Shown in pieces: positions 6,491 through 15,340 of a DNA stretch of 21,402 nt. The DNA is taken from positions 1 through 21,402 of IMG/VR virus record IMGVR_UViG_3300046501_000195. One strand, written 5' to 3'. The number at the start of each line of letters is the position of its first letter. Position 1 is the first letter of the stretch. The position numbers were made by a program, and so were the translations under genes. The DNA is from a virus. Under the pieces are notes generated by a model. It was not told where the DNA came from. It saw only the letters and a program-made list of their open reading frames with translations, and did not search any database.

Positions 6491-9400
6491 TTATTCCGCG
6501 GATTTGTATTGGATGTTGTGGGTGGCCAGCGTGCGATCGACCGCGGTGCCGGCGAAGAACATGCGGTTGCCGAAGTCGGGCTTGCAGACCTTGCGGCGAC
6601 CAACGACGCGGATGTCGGCGACCTCCCAGTCATGGGCATGGGTCAGCAACTCATGGCCCGCCAGGTCAGGCGTGCGCACGATCGACCCGTCACGCATGTC
6701 CATCGGCGTGCTGCTGGACTGGATGACCTCCGCGTGCGCGGTGCTGACCACGTAGCAATCTTCAAAGCCGACACCCATGGCCAGCAGCGCCTGCCAGGTG
6801 CGAACCCCGGTGCGCACGTCGACGCATTCGACCAGCTCGCCCACCTGCAGGTCGCGCACGAATCGGCCATCGGGCAGCACGGTGGTCTCGTAGTCCACGC
6901 ACCAGGGCGTCGGGTCCACCGGGGTCACGCCGCCGCCGCTGCCGCTGCCCGTGGTGCCGGAGTTCTGCCCGGCCGGGTTGGCCGACTCGTTGTAGTTCTG
7001 GACGTTGACCTTGATGGACAGCGCCTGCGTGTTGCCCTGCGTGGTGCGTGCGCGAAAGGCCACCGTGTTCCACGTGTCGGCCGTGGTGTAGCGCACCTGC
7101 AGCGGGATCATGGCCTTGTTGGACACGTCCATGTTGACGGTCTGGATCTGCTGCCAGCTGCCGCTGTCGTATTGCACCTCCAGGATGATGGTCTCGCTGT
7201 TGCGGGCGCCGGCGCAGAACACGTCGATGAAGACGTCCGTGCGCTGGGCGGCGAAGCGTTTGCCGTGGAAGCCACTGCCGCTGGCCGGCCCGACAAAGCC
7301 GCTGACGGTCTGGGTGAAGTCCTGCCAGGCCGATCCGTTGATGGACGCAAAGGACACGTCCTGGATGGTGAAAGGCGCCAGGCGCCCGCCGCCGGTGTGG
7401 ATGCGGGTGGAGCCCAGGGCCAAGGCCGATGATTCCAGCAGCGAGGTGGTCAGCAGCCCGCGGATCTCCACGTCGCCGCCGAAGCGTGCCGAGCCGTCCT
7501 TGTTGATCTGCCAGCCGGTGTAGGTGTCGCTGGCGACGTCCCATTCGTAGTTGCTGGACTGGATGTAGGCACCGATCTTGGCGTTGGTGATCGAGGCGTC
7601 GCGGATCATGGCGTTGTTCATGTAGACCACGCCTTCGACCACCTGGAACGGGATATAGAACTGGGTCTGGATCACATCGCCGTCAGCGGTCGCGCCCACG
7701 CTGATGCCGGACAAGTAGGCCTTGCCGTCGACGGTGACCTGCGCGCGCACGCTCCAGCCGGCGCTGAGGCTGCCGTCTATGTTGGCCACGGCCTCGGAGG
7801 TCTCGTCGACCGCGGCGCGCAACGGGCCGACCTCAGCACTGACGATCTGCTGCGCGATCGCCGATGCGCCCTCGGCATCGACCTTCACCTTGTCCACGCG
7901 GGCGATGTAGGCCCGCGATGCGCGGCCGGACTCGTTGGTGTCGTTCTGGGCCAGCGCCTGGGCGACGATGGAGCTGGAGTGCTGGTCGATGTCCTCGATG
8001 ACCGCTGTCAGCTTGAGCTGGCTGTCGGTCAGCTGCTGGGTGACGCCCACCAGCTCCTCGCCCAGGTTGTTGGCCAGCACCCGCTGCACGGTCAACATGG
8101 TGTTGGACAGCGTGCCGCTGGTGTTCATGGCGCGCACGGCAAAGGTCCAGCTGCCCGACGCCGGCAGCGTCGATTCAAACGCGGTCGCGTGGTAGCCGGT
8201 GTCGTTGCCCAGCGGCGTCATGGCGGACCAGCTGGGCGCGCCCTCGCTGCCCTCGGTGTAGCGGATCTGCACGCCGGTGAAGTCCGGCGACTGGATGGTG
8301 TCCGTGTCAAAGGCCCAGCTGTAGCGTCGGATGCCGCCGGACAGCTCATCGATCGTGAAGCTGTCGATGTTGACCGGAGCACCGTCGGTGCCCGTGGTGG
8401 TGTACGTGCCGGACACGGCATTGCCCGCTTCGCCATCCAGGTTGAACGGCCGCACCAACACCGCATAGGTGCCCGCGCCCGGGATGCGCCAGCGCGCCGT
8501 GCGGCCGGTGGTCTCGGCGACCTGCTCCAGCTCCCCGTTGCCGCCGATGTCCGAATACACGCGCGTGACACCCACCGGCCCACTGACGTCGAACGTCGCC
8601 GCCAGCTGGGTGAACACCGTGTCGCCCTGCACCACCTGCGACTCGGTCACGGCTAGGTTGCTGGCGGTGGGTTTGGTTTGCAGCAGGCTCTGGTTGTCCG
8701 GCTTGCGGTACGTGCCGTTGATCACGTAGTCCCAGAACTCGTCGCTCTCCGGCACCACGGAGATGCTGGCACCCTTGAGGTCGGACTGCGGCTCGATGCC
8801 GGTCACGCGCACGCGGTAGCCGGGCGTCTGCTTGAAGTCGTAGATCCAGATGTGGTCGTCGGCTGGGTTTCCGTTGCCGGGCAGTGGAGCATCGCTCGGC
8901 CACGACTCATCCAGCACGATGTCTTGCGTGGTTCCGCTGAAGTTCCTGACTTTGATGACGCGGTAGACGCGCTCTCCCGGGACCCGCACTCCGATATAGG
9001 CGTTCCCCGCGGCTGGCGCAGGGACTGGCTCATCCAGGTGCAGCGTGGTCAAGCCGGCGCTGGTAGATGCACCTTTCAGGCGGCCGCCATAGCCCCACTG
9101 AGTCATGTCGTGCTGCAAGGCCAGCACCGACATGCGGCGGTAAGTCATGTGCTCAAGGTCGGTGTCGTAGCCGATCGACTTGAACTGGTACAGGCTTTGC
9201 CCGAGGTGGTAGCGCGCCATGATGGCCGCATGTGCCGCGGTGGTGATCCCTTCCCCTGAGACCTTGGCGGGATTGAGCGCGGTGAGAACGCCCGGTGCAT
9301 TCACGTAGATCGTCTGGCTGGACCAAGTGTCGCGATCGAAATACGTGTACTCGACGCCATCCGCACCAGCGACCAGCGAGTAGTCCACCTTGAAGCTAGA

Positions 9401-10984
9401 CGCCATGATGGTGGCCATGTTGACCACGCCGCTGACGGGCTGGTCCGCGCCAGCCCACACCACCGAGAACTTGCCGCCGGCCCAGCTGATCTGGCCCATG
9501 CCGGCCAGCGCGATGGTGTTGCATACCTCGTCGTGGGACTTGGCGTCCTTGACGATGTAGTCGTAGGTGTAGCTGTTGGCCGTGCAGTGGAGCATGAAGC
9601 CCTTCAGGGCCTCGATGTCGATCATGTCGTCGGTGAGACCCAGGCCGGCATAGCGGAGCGGGCCCTCCGGTGTTTGGATGTAATGCCCGCGCGCGTACTT
9701 CAGGAGCTGCGCGCCAGGGTTGGACAGACCACTTCCACGATCGGTCGCAGTGACCCAATCGCTGCCATTCCACACCGGGATTGGCTCGGCCTTCACTACG
9801 CCGCGGATCTCATCCGGGTAGCCGTTGAGCTGGCCCGTGGCCTTGATGCGAACACCGATGCGAGGGATTCCGGTGTAGTCGGCGTCGTCAGCCTGCACGC
9901 TGCCCAGCGTGGTCCAGTTGAACTTGTTGGTCTGCTGGTTGCTCCCGCTGTAGTTGCCTTCGCCGCGAATTCTTACGCGGACGTCGTACTGGCCACGATC
10001 CAGATCCTCAGAAAGGGTGACCCGTCGAATGGTGGTTTGATCGGAACTGGTGAACGTCCTCAGGATTAGATTGTCCCACGCACTCGCCCCGACCAATCGC
10101 GACTGCACTTCAACTGTCTCGCTGACCAAGTAATCCTTGCCACTGGTGCCAGTCCCACCCAGTGCGTATTCCAGATTGATCTGGACGCCTAGCGTTTCGG
10201 CGCTGGTAGTGCGCTGCACCCATGCCTGGGTGGCGGACAACTCACCGCCATCGATGGTGTCAACGTTGCTGAGTAGCGGAATGTCCTGATCGGTCATTCC
10301 AGGGAAGCCGTTGTACCAAGTGGTCACGCCGTCAAAGCTGCTCAGCAGGGCATCACCGTTGTAAAGGTCTCCGATCGATTGACAGTTCAGCCCAGGCGTG
10401 AAAATCATCGCCACGTACTGCTGGCTTCCGATGTAGTAGGTATAGGGCTGCGACAAGTAGTCCGGGGTGCTGCGGACCTCGCCAAAGGTCAGCGCGAACG
10501 GATCATAGGGACGCAATGCGTTCCGCGCTGCACCGATGTTGTAGACGCTGTCCTTGCTCTGCGTTCCAGATGCCGTCGGAGCCTTCGGGCCGAGCACTTT
10601 GTTGATCAGCATGGAGCCGACAACGAAGGTGGCCGCGTACGCCACGCTTGCACCTAGGGTCCCCAGGCCCGCAGCCCATGTCGCGCCAGCACCAGCGGTG
10701 AAGTAAATCAGCACAGCCATGGCGACGTAATACAGCGCGTTTTCGCCGAGGCCGCCGCGGACCTCGATCACTTGGCCGTTCTTCGGCTTGTCGTGGTGCC
10801 ATAGGTGCCGCTTAACCTCACGGTTTCCCACGGTTACCGCCCACGGCTGCCCGTCAAGATTCTCCACATGACGCTGCAAAAATGCGTACAGGCTCTCGCC
10901 AGGAAGCAGCTCCCACCGCTCAGACCGCTGTCCATCAATCAGGACCGGATGCGGCGTGACAGTGAGCTGGGTCATGTAGCCCAT
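6491..10984 (-). CDS. J: Tail-tip host-specificity protein (lambda I::J fusion) with C-terminal Hint domain
   Basis: This 1497-residue protein forms the tail tip and contacts the host receptor. The N-terminus (about 1-78) is a beta-grasp domain like lambda gpI, ending in VIEVRGG, followed by a hydrophobic stretch (about 84-128) as in gpI; the J body then begins. Two fibronectin-III-like domains (about 768-960), a heptad-rich region (about 970-1070) and a DUF1983-like segment (about 1080-1150, ending AKIGAYIQSSNY) are the J hallmarks. After a Gly/Ser/Pro-rich linker, residues 1362-1497 form a Hint domain: Cys1362 starts CVDYETTVLPDGR, then VGELVECVD, a STAH block with His1417, and a final FFAGTA...ATHN with His1489-Asn1490, six residues from the end. 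Start ATG 10984 has AAGGA eight bases upstream; ATG 10975 would instead overlap the K-like stop as ATGA. Confidence 0.93.
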   Translation of the reverse strand: MGYMTQLTVTPHPVLIDGQRSERWELLPGESLYAFLQRHVENLDGQPWAVTVGNREVKRHLWHHDKPKNGQVIEVRGGLGENALYYVAMAVLIYFTAGAGATWAAGLGTLGASVAYAATFVVGSMLINKVLGPKAPTASGTQSKDSVYNIGAARNALRPYDPFALTFGEVRSTPDYLSQPYTYYIGSQQYVAMIFTPGLNCQSIGDLYNGDALLSSFDGVTTWYNGFPGMTDQDIPLLSNVDTIDGGELSATQAWVQRTTSAETLGVQINLEYALGGTGTSGKDYLVSETVEVQSRLVGASAWDNLILRTFTSSDQTTIRRVTLSEDLDRGQYDVRVRIRGEGNYSGSNQQTNKFNWTTLGSVQADDADYTGIPRIGVRIKATGQLNGYPDEIRGVVKAEPIPVWNGSDWVTATDRGSGLSNPGAQLLKYARGHYIQTPEGPLRYAGLGLTDDMIDIEALKGFMLHCTANSYTYDYIVKDAKSHDEVCNTIALAGMGQISWAGGKFSVVWAGADQPVSGVVNMATIMASSFKVDYSLVAGADGVEYTYFDRDTWSSQTIYVNAPGVLTALNPAKVSGEGITTAAHAAIMARYHLGQSLYQFKSIGYDTDLEHMTYRRMSVLALQHDMTQWGYGGRLKGASTSAGLTTLHLDEPVPAPAAGNAYIGVRVPGERVYRVIKVRNFSGTTQDIVLDESWPSDAPLPGNGNPADDHIWIYDFKQTPGYRVRVTGIEPQSDLKGASISVVPESDEFWDYVINGTYRKPDNQSLLQTKPTASNLAVTESQVVQGDTVFTQLAATFDVSGPVGVTRVYSDIGGNGELEQVAETTGRTARWRIPGAGTYAVLVRPFNLDGEAGNAVSGTYTTTGTDGAPVNIDSFTIDELSGGIRRYSWAFDTDTIQSPDFTGVQIRYTEGSEGAPSWSAMTPLGNDTGYHATAFESTLPASGSWTFAVRAMNTSGTLSNTMLTVQRVLANNLGEELVGVTQQLTDSQLKLTAVIEDIDQHSSSIVAQALAQNDTNESGRASRAYIARVDKVKVDAEGASAIAQQIVSAEVGPLRAAVDETSEAVANIDGSLSAGWSVRAQVTVDGKAYLSGISVGATADGDVIQTQFYIPFQVVEGVVYMNNAMIRDASITNAKIGAYIQSSNYEWDVASDTYTGWQINKDGSARFGGDVEIRGLLTTSLLESSALALGSTRIHTGGGRLAPFTIQDVSFASINGSAWQDFTQTVSGFVGPASGSGFHGKRFAAQRTDVFIDVFCAGARNSETIILEVQYDSGSWQQIQTVNMDVSNKAMIPLQVRYTTADTWNTVAFRARTTQGNTQALSIKVNVQNYNESANPAGQNSGTTGSGSGGGVTPVDPTPWCVDYETTVLPDGRFVRDLQVGELVECVDVRTGVRTWQALLAMGVGFEDCYVVSTAHAEVIQSSSTPMDMRDGSIVRTPDLAGHELLTHAHDWEVADIRVVGRRKVCKPDFGNRMFFAGTAVDRTLATHNIQYKSAE

Positions 10985-11367
10985 CGGTAGAATCCTTCGA
11001 TTGGTGCGCCGAACGCGGGTAGATCCCGGATCGAGTGAGTGCAGCTGAAAGGAATGCCAGCGCCGACGTGCAGGACCCAGCCTTGGTGCCCAAGCCAGAA
11101 GTACAGGCCAACGTGCGTCGGGATTGAGATGCCACGATCGAACATCAGGACCAAGTCGCCATCCACAGGGCTCTCGGTCGGCGCGGTCAGCTTCTTTGCA
11201 ATTGAAGACACCATTGGCAGGCGTTTGCGCCCGCGCGGATGACCGCCCGGAAGCTCGATGTTCCGGCCGAACAGCGCAAGGGATACCTCACGGACCAGGT
11301 CAACGCAGTCAAAGCATGCCGGGTCGTAAGCTCGCCCAATGAACGGGTCGAGATCAGCGGGCCGCAT
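10972..11367 (-). CDS. NlpC/P60 cysteine peptidase, lambda K-like tail protein
   Basis: This 131-residue tail-tip peptidase probably cleaves peptidoglycan peptides during DNA entry or processes tail proteins. The catalytic Cys21 lies in ACFDCVDLVREV, the catalytic His85 in PTHVGLYFWL, and a third polar residue is probably His100 in WVLHVG. Lambda gpK has an additional N-terminal JAB domain; here only the NlpC/P60 part exists. ATG 11367 overlaps the upstream stop as TGATG, and the stop lies inside the start of the I::J gene, so it is translationally coupled on both sides. Its position between the L-position gene and I::J matches lambda K. Confidence 0.9.
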   Translation of the reverse strand: MRPADLDPFIGRAYDPACFDCVDLVREVSLALFGRNIELPGGHPRGRKRLPMVSSIAKKLTAPTESPVDGDLVLMFDRGISIPTHVGLYFWLGHQGWVLHVGAGIPFSCTHSIRDLPAFGAPIEGFYRWAT

Positions 11368-11834
11368 CAATGCACCCCTGGCGTGAGCTCCGGGGTGAAT
11401 CGCTTGTTCATCGCCTGCTGCCGCATCAGGAAGTCCATGCCGCAACTCGCGGTTGCGCGCTCAGGCGTGACCGAAACCATCGACATCGGCAACACGTATG
11501 TCTCTTCGACCTTGTTGGGATCTCGCCGACTGGCAAGCATCATCTTGGCCATGACAAGTTCATTCGGTCCGACCCGCTCCAGCTCTTCGGTGAGCCCTCG
11601 CCCCACATTGGTGAGGACGATCTGCGTCCGCGGCGTCTCACCGGCGATGTCGCTGAGCAGCGTGAAGCCGAACTGGTAGCCCAAGTACAGCTGTCCATTG
11701 CTGGTCCAGTTCTTGTTGTCATTGACGATGTAGAGCGGACCACTCCACGCGTCACATGACACCTGCAGCAACATGATCAGGCCATCGGTATCGCGCTTGA
11801 TCTGCAGCTGCTTGGTCAGGTCCGCCGAAATCAT
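11367..11834 (-). CDS. Minor tail protein, DUF1833 family (lambda L position)
   Basis: This 155-residue tail protein belongs by recognition to the DUF1833 phage family: it starts with a short helix and LLQVSCDAW, then beta-rich sequence with GYQFGFTLLSDIAGE, QIVLTNVGRGLTEEL and a C-terminal PERATASCGMDFLMRQQAMNKRF. It occupies the place of lambda gpL, at the tail-tip hub, but has only two cysteines, so the Fe-S cluster of gpL is not obviously conserved. ATG 11834 overlaps the previous stop as ATGA. The exact role is inferred from position. Confidence 0.82.
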   Translation of the reverse strand: MISADLTKQLQIKRDTDGLIMLLQVSCDAWSGPLYIVNDNKNWTSNGQLYLGYQFGFTLLSDIAGETPRTQIVLTNVGRGLTEELERVGPNELVMAKMMLASRRDPNKVEETYVLPMSMVSVTPERATASCGMDFLMRQQAMNKRFTPELTPGVH

Positions 11835-12184
11835 CGCAGGTACTCCAGAACTACGTCACGCTGCCCGTAGTGGAACTGCACCGCCTGGGATGTCAGCGTG
11901 CCGATGTTTCCCTTTTCGAAATTGACCATCAGCGTCTGACCGGTCCGAGGATGCACGATCGGGAACGGGTTGATGCGTTTGACCTCGGTGAAATACCACG
12001 CTTCGAAGCCATCACTGTCTTGGGCCGTGACAAAGAGCAGCGTTGCGTTGAGCTTCTGCAGGACCTGGCTGTTGCGAACCCGGTACTTTGGACCCCCGCG
12101 TTCCATGTTGGCTGATTCAACTTCCGGGTCAAATGTCTCTGAGGGGTTCAGGCGAATTTTTGCGAAATCGGTAAGCGTGGCCAT
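11831..12184 (-). CDS. Minor tail protein, lambda M-like
   Basis: This 117-residue protein lies between the tape measure gene and the DUF1833 gene, where lambda encodes gpM (109 residues), a tail-tip protein. The sequence is beta-rich, with a basic YRVRNSQVLQKLNATLLFV and EAWYFTEVKRINPFPI, and a C-terminal QFHYGQRDVVLEYLR. Homology to gpM was not verified; the assignment rests on length and gene order. The ATG overlaps the tape measure stop as TGATG. Confidence 0.78.
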   Translation of the reverse strand: MATLTDFAKIRLNPSETFDPEVESANMERGGPKYRVRNSQVLQKLNATLLFVTAQDSDGFEAWYFTEVKRINPFPIVHPRTGQTLMVNFEKGNIGTLTSQAVQFHYGQRDVVLEYLR

Positions 12185-14997
12185 CAGACCATCGCCTTCA
12201 AGCCGTACCGGCCTTTCAGTGCGCCGCTGATCTCGCCGGTGCCGTTGCCGATGTCCTCGGCGATACTGCTCTTCAGTGGCTTGATGATCATGCTCAAGTC
12301 GAACCCTCCGGTCCCGTTTGGCGTAGCGGTCGAGCTTTCGACCTGTGCGCCGCCCTGGACGCTGATGTTGATTTGTGGTGTTGCCATATGCCCTGCACCG
12401 CCGGCCGAAGCGTAGGCGGCCGGAGCTTGCAGGACGGCGCCGCCGTCCGCGTAGCCCCGGCGTCCAAGCCGCATCGCTTCAACCGTGCTGACGCCTCCCG
12501 CGCGCGCAACGTCTGCCTGAGACCAAACCACCTCGCCTTTGTGGACGACGCCAGCAGGTTCGTTGGCGCCGCCGACCCCGGTGTAGCCACCAGATGCAAA
12601 ACCCCAGCTGCTGCCAAAGAGCGTGGACAGGGTGCCGGTGTAGGTGCTTCCTCCACCGTAGAGCGATTGAATGATCTGAGCCGACGCGGCCTCCGCCGCC
12701 ATCCTCTGCAAGACCCTGGCGAAGTTCTCCGCCATACCCTTGATGCCATCGGAGAAAGGGTCAAAGAGGAAGTCGGCGAACGAGTCCTGCATGTTGCGGG
12801 CGGCCTGGTCCCAGTACAGAGACATTTTGTTGCTGGATGCTTCAGTGCTGACAACGATCGTGTTGTTCTCCTCGATGATCTTGTCAGCCACATCCATTGA
12901 ATCCAGGACATCCAGCAGTGATGCGTTCGCCTGGATCGACTGCGCCAGCGCAGGATTAACCTTGCCGATCCCGGATAGCTGGATGTCATACGCGGCGGCG
13001 GCTGCCTTCGTCGTATCGCCGTACAGCGCCACCTGGCGATCAAGCTGAGCATTCATCGACTGGTAGGATTCCAGGAGCGACTTGGCAGCCCGATCCTCCT
13101 CGCTGAGCTTTGCCGTCCTGGGCGTTGCCTGCCGCTGATCGAACTGCTTGTCGATATCGGCATAGGCTTTGGACACCAGCCTGTCCATCGATTGGTCATA
13201 GTTGCGGGCGTCGCTGGGCGCCAGCTTCTCGTACATAGCGACGATCTTGTTGTAAGCCGCCTGCTTCGCCGACGCCCTGTCGAGTCCAGATATCCGATCC
13301 TCAAGTGCAGCCGATGCTGCCTTCTGCGCCGTCGCGTTCTCGATCAACGCCTTCGTCGCCTCATTGTCCGCCTGCCGGCTGTCATCGCCCGGATCGTAGA
13401 TCGGCGTCGGCAGGCCGCCGCTCGCGCCCATTCCGCCCAGGAACTGCTTGCCGGCCATGTTGCCGATCGTGGCCAGCGTGCCGAGACGACCCTGAGGAAT
13501 CAGGCTGCCCAGCCCGAAGACGCTGCCAGCCGTGTTGCTCAGGCTCAGGGCCGATTGCGACTTCTGCAGCGCGGCGTGCTTCTGCACGATCTCATCGATC
13601 ATGGCGCCATAGGTCTTGGCCTCCTGCCACGCACCGGTGATCTCGTCGGTCACGCCATGCCACCAGCTGGTGATGGCCGGCATGTGCTTCTGAGATTTCT
13701 CGGCCACCTCATCCAGGTGCTGTGCGTACAGCGCAATGGCCTCCGATGTCGCTTGCTGCTCCTGCCCTTCCTGCTGCAGCGAGACAATCCGAGCCGCCTG
13801 AGCGCGGGTCAGGAAACCCTCCGCCTCATTGAGCTTGAGCAGCGCATCGACCGGGCTCGCGGCGATGCTCTCGAACGCCGCCACAGTCTTGCTGGTGGCC
13901 TGCCCAGTTGCAGCTTCCATGCGCGCCGCAGCTTCGGCCACCAGCATGAAATTCTCACCGGCCAGCTTGCCGGACTGCGAGACTGCGGTGAGCGCGTTCA
14001 CAGCATTGCCGCTGCTCACCCCGGTAAGGCTATCCAGTTGCGATACCAGGTTGCCGTACTGGGCGGCACTGATATCTGCATTGCGGCCCGTCAGGATCAG
14101 GTTCTTCTGGAAATCATAGAGCTGGTCCGTGCCCTGCTTCCACGCAACTACCGCCGCTATAACCGCTGCGCCCGCGGCCCCCACGGCTGCACCCATCCCG
14201 CTGAAAAGCGCGCTTGCAGCGCCAGCAGAATTCCCCAGCTGCATGATCTGGCTCCCGGCCATGCCGAAGTTGCCGGTGCCCAGATAGGTCACCAGCTGCG
14301 CCAGGTTCCGCTGGTTCTCCGCGGTCTGCAGGTTGAGCCGACCGAATGCGCCGGTCAGCTCGTCCGAGCCCTTGCCGGCGCTCAGCAGCTTGGCGCGCGT
14401 GGCGTCGATCTGCCCCTGGAACTGCTGGAACTGCTGCGGCTTGATCATGCCCAGGTCGGCGGCCTTCTCCAGCCGTTCTTCCATGTCAGCCAGCTTGTCG
14501 AGCTTGGCGATGGTGGGATCGATCTGGCCGATCAGCTGCTTGAGGTTGATAGCCTGGCGCTCAGTGGCCTGTGCAGCCTCGCGCGCCTGATTGGCGACCC
14601 GTGCCTCGGCTTCCTGCAAAACCTTGGCGCGCGCGGCCATGCGATCCTGCTCGGTACCGGCGTTCTTCATGGCCTGGGCCTGCACATCGATCCCGCTGGC
14701 GGCGATCGCGGCGGCTTCGGCCAATGCGCGTTCGGAAAGGTTCGCACCCTTCATCGATTCGGCGAAGGCAACCGCGTCCTTGGCGATTCGTGCATACCTG
14801 CCGTCGTCAGTCGGCATGGCGCCATTGACCTGCGCGCCCATCTGCTGCGCGGTGCGAGTCAGGGACTGGAAGTCCTTTTCCAGCCGATCGGTGGCGCCGC
14901 TGACCTTCTCAGCCGCGGCGGCGTTGTCATCCAGCGCCTTGGTGCCGGCGACAAGGCCGCTTGAATCGACGGAGTAGCCAAGCTCGGCGAGGTCCAT
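12184..14997 (-). CDS. Tail length tape measure protein (lambda H-like)
   Basis: This 937-residue protein sets tail length and is ejected with the DNA. The N-terminus (MDLAELGYSVDSSGLVAGTK) is a classic tape measure start. Long Ala/Gln/Glu-rich helical coiled-coil regions cover about residues 20-240. A Gly/Ala membrane-active segment lies at about 260-287 (MGAAVGAAGAAVIAAVVAW), and further helices follow. The C-terminal FASGGYTGVGGANEPAGVVH...GEVVWSQ block (about 795-850) is shared with lambda gpH/HK97-type tape measures. At about 1.5 angstrom per helical residue the tail would be near 140 nm. It starts three bases after the chaperone T stop. Confidence 0.93.
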   Translation of the reverse strand: MDLAELGYSVDSSGLVAGTKALDDNAAAAEKVSGATDRLEKDFQSLTRTAQQMGAQVNGAMPTDDGRYARIAKDAVAFAESMKGANLSERALAEAAAIAASGIDVQAQAMKNAGTEQDRMAARAKVLQEAEARVANQAREAAQATERQAINLKQLIGQIDPTIAKLDKLADMEERLEKAADLGMIKPQQFQQFQGQIDATRAKLLSAGKGSDELTGAFGRLNLQTAENQRNLAQLVTYLGTGNFGMAGSQIMQLGNSAGAASALFSGMGAAVGAAGAAVIAAVVAWKQGTDQLYDFQKNLILTGRNADISAAQYGNLVSQLDSLTGVSSGNAVNALTAVSQSGKLAGENFMLVAEAAARMEAATGQATSKTVAAFESIAASPVDALLKLNEAEGFLTRAQAARIVSLQQEGQEQQATSEAIALYAQHLDEVAEKSQKHMPAITSWWHGVTDEITGAWQEAKTYGAMIDEIVQKHAALQKSQSALSLSNTAGSVFGLGSLIPQGRLGTLATIGNMAGKQFLGGMGASGGLPTPIYDPGDDSRQADNEATKALIENATAQKAASAALEDRISGLDRASAKQAAYNKIVAMYEKLAPSDARNYDQSMDRLVSKAYADIDKQFDQRQATPRTAKLSEEDRAAKSLLESYQSMNAQLDRQVALYGDTTKAAAAAYDIQLSGIGKVNPALAQSIQANASLLDVLDSMDVADKIIEENNTIVVSTEASSNKMSLYWDQAARNMQDSFADFLFDPFSDGIKGMAENFARVLQRMAAEAASAQIIQSLYGGGSTYTGTLSTLFGSSWGFASGGYTGVGGANEPAGVVHKGEVVWSQADVARAGGVSTVEAMRLGRRGYADGGAVLQAPAAYASAGGAGHMATPQINISVQGGAQVESSTATPNGTGGFDLSMIIKPLKSSIAEDIGNGTGEISGALKGRYGLKAMV

Positions 14998-15000
14998 GAG

Positions 15001-15336
15001 TTATCCAGTAGATGTTGGCTGCATGGCGCGGTCGCGCGCAGCTTTCTGTTCTTCCCGCACTGCGCGCAGGTAGGCATCGTCCATGGCCATCAGCATCTCG
15101 ACCTCGACCGGAAGCACGTCCCGGCAGGTCATGCGCTGCCATTCCTGCACCTCGCCGTAGCTCAGTGCCTCCGGCCCGCTGCGGCGCCGCGCGGAGACCT
15201 CCCAGAACCAGGCCCAGACGTGGACACCTTGCTCAGGGATGCGCACCTCGGGAGAGTCCTTCCCGAAGCGCTGGTTGAACTGCCGGCGCGTCTCGCCGTT
15301 CTCGCCCGCCATGTCGTAGCGGCAGGTGAGATACAT
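15001..15336 (-). CDS. Tail assembly chaperone T-like frame
   Basis: This frame lies between chaperone G and the tape measure, exactly where lambda has T, which is translated only as a frameshift extension of G. Independent initiation at ATG 15336 would give 111 residues (MYLTCRYDMAGENGETRRQF...), but no Shine-Dalgarno precedes it. The frame stays open far upstream without any ATG, GTG or TTG. The codons before the ATG read like protein (FAELTKRLHEA), which suggests entry by frameshift from G. The C-terminal part is helical and charged (AYLRAVREEQKAARDRA). The product should bind the tape measure during tail assembly. Confidence 0.75.
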   Translation of the reverse strand: MYLTCRYDMAGENGETRRQFNQRFGKDSPEVRIPEQGVHVWAWFWEVSARRRSGPEALSYGEVQEWQRMTCRDVLPVEVEMLMAMDDAYLRAVREEQKAARDRAMQPTSTG

Positions 15337-15340
15337 CGCT

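Noticed and set aside
6470-7432. 320-codon plus-strand ORF opposite the 3' end of J
   Set aside because: It is antisense to the Hint/J coding sequence, His/Val/Gly-rich with no recognisable domain; the minus-strand frame explains the region.
3927-10984. Diversity-generating retroelement acting on the tail genes
   Set aside because: No reverse transcriptase and no template/variable repeat pair were seen in the window.
13192-14964. 590-codon plus-strand ORF opposite the tape measure gene
   Set aside because: It is antisense to a clearly recognisable tape measure protein, has low-complexity Arg/Leu/Ala-rich translation and matches the usual high-GC shadow pattern.
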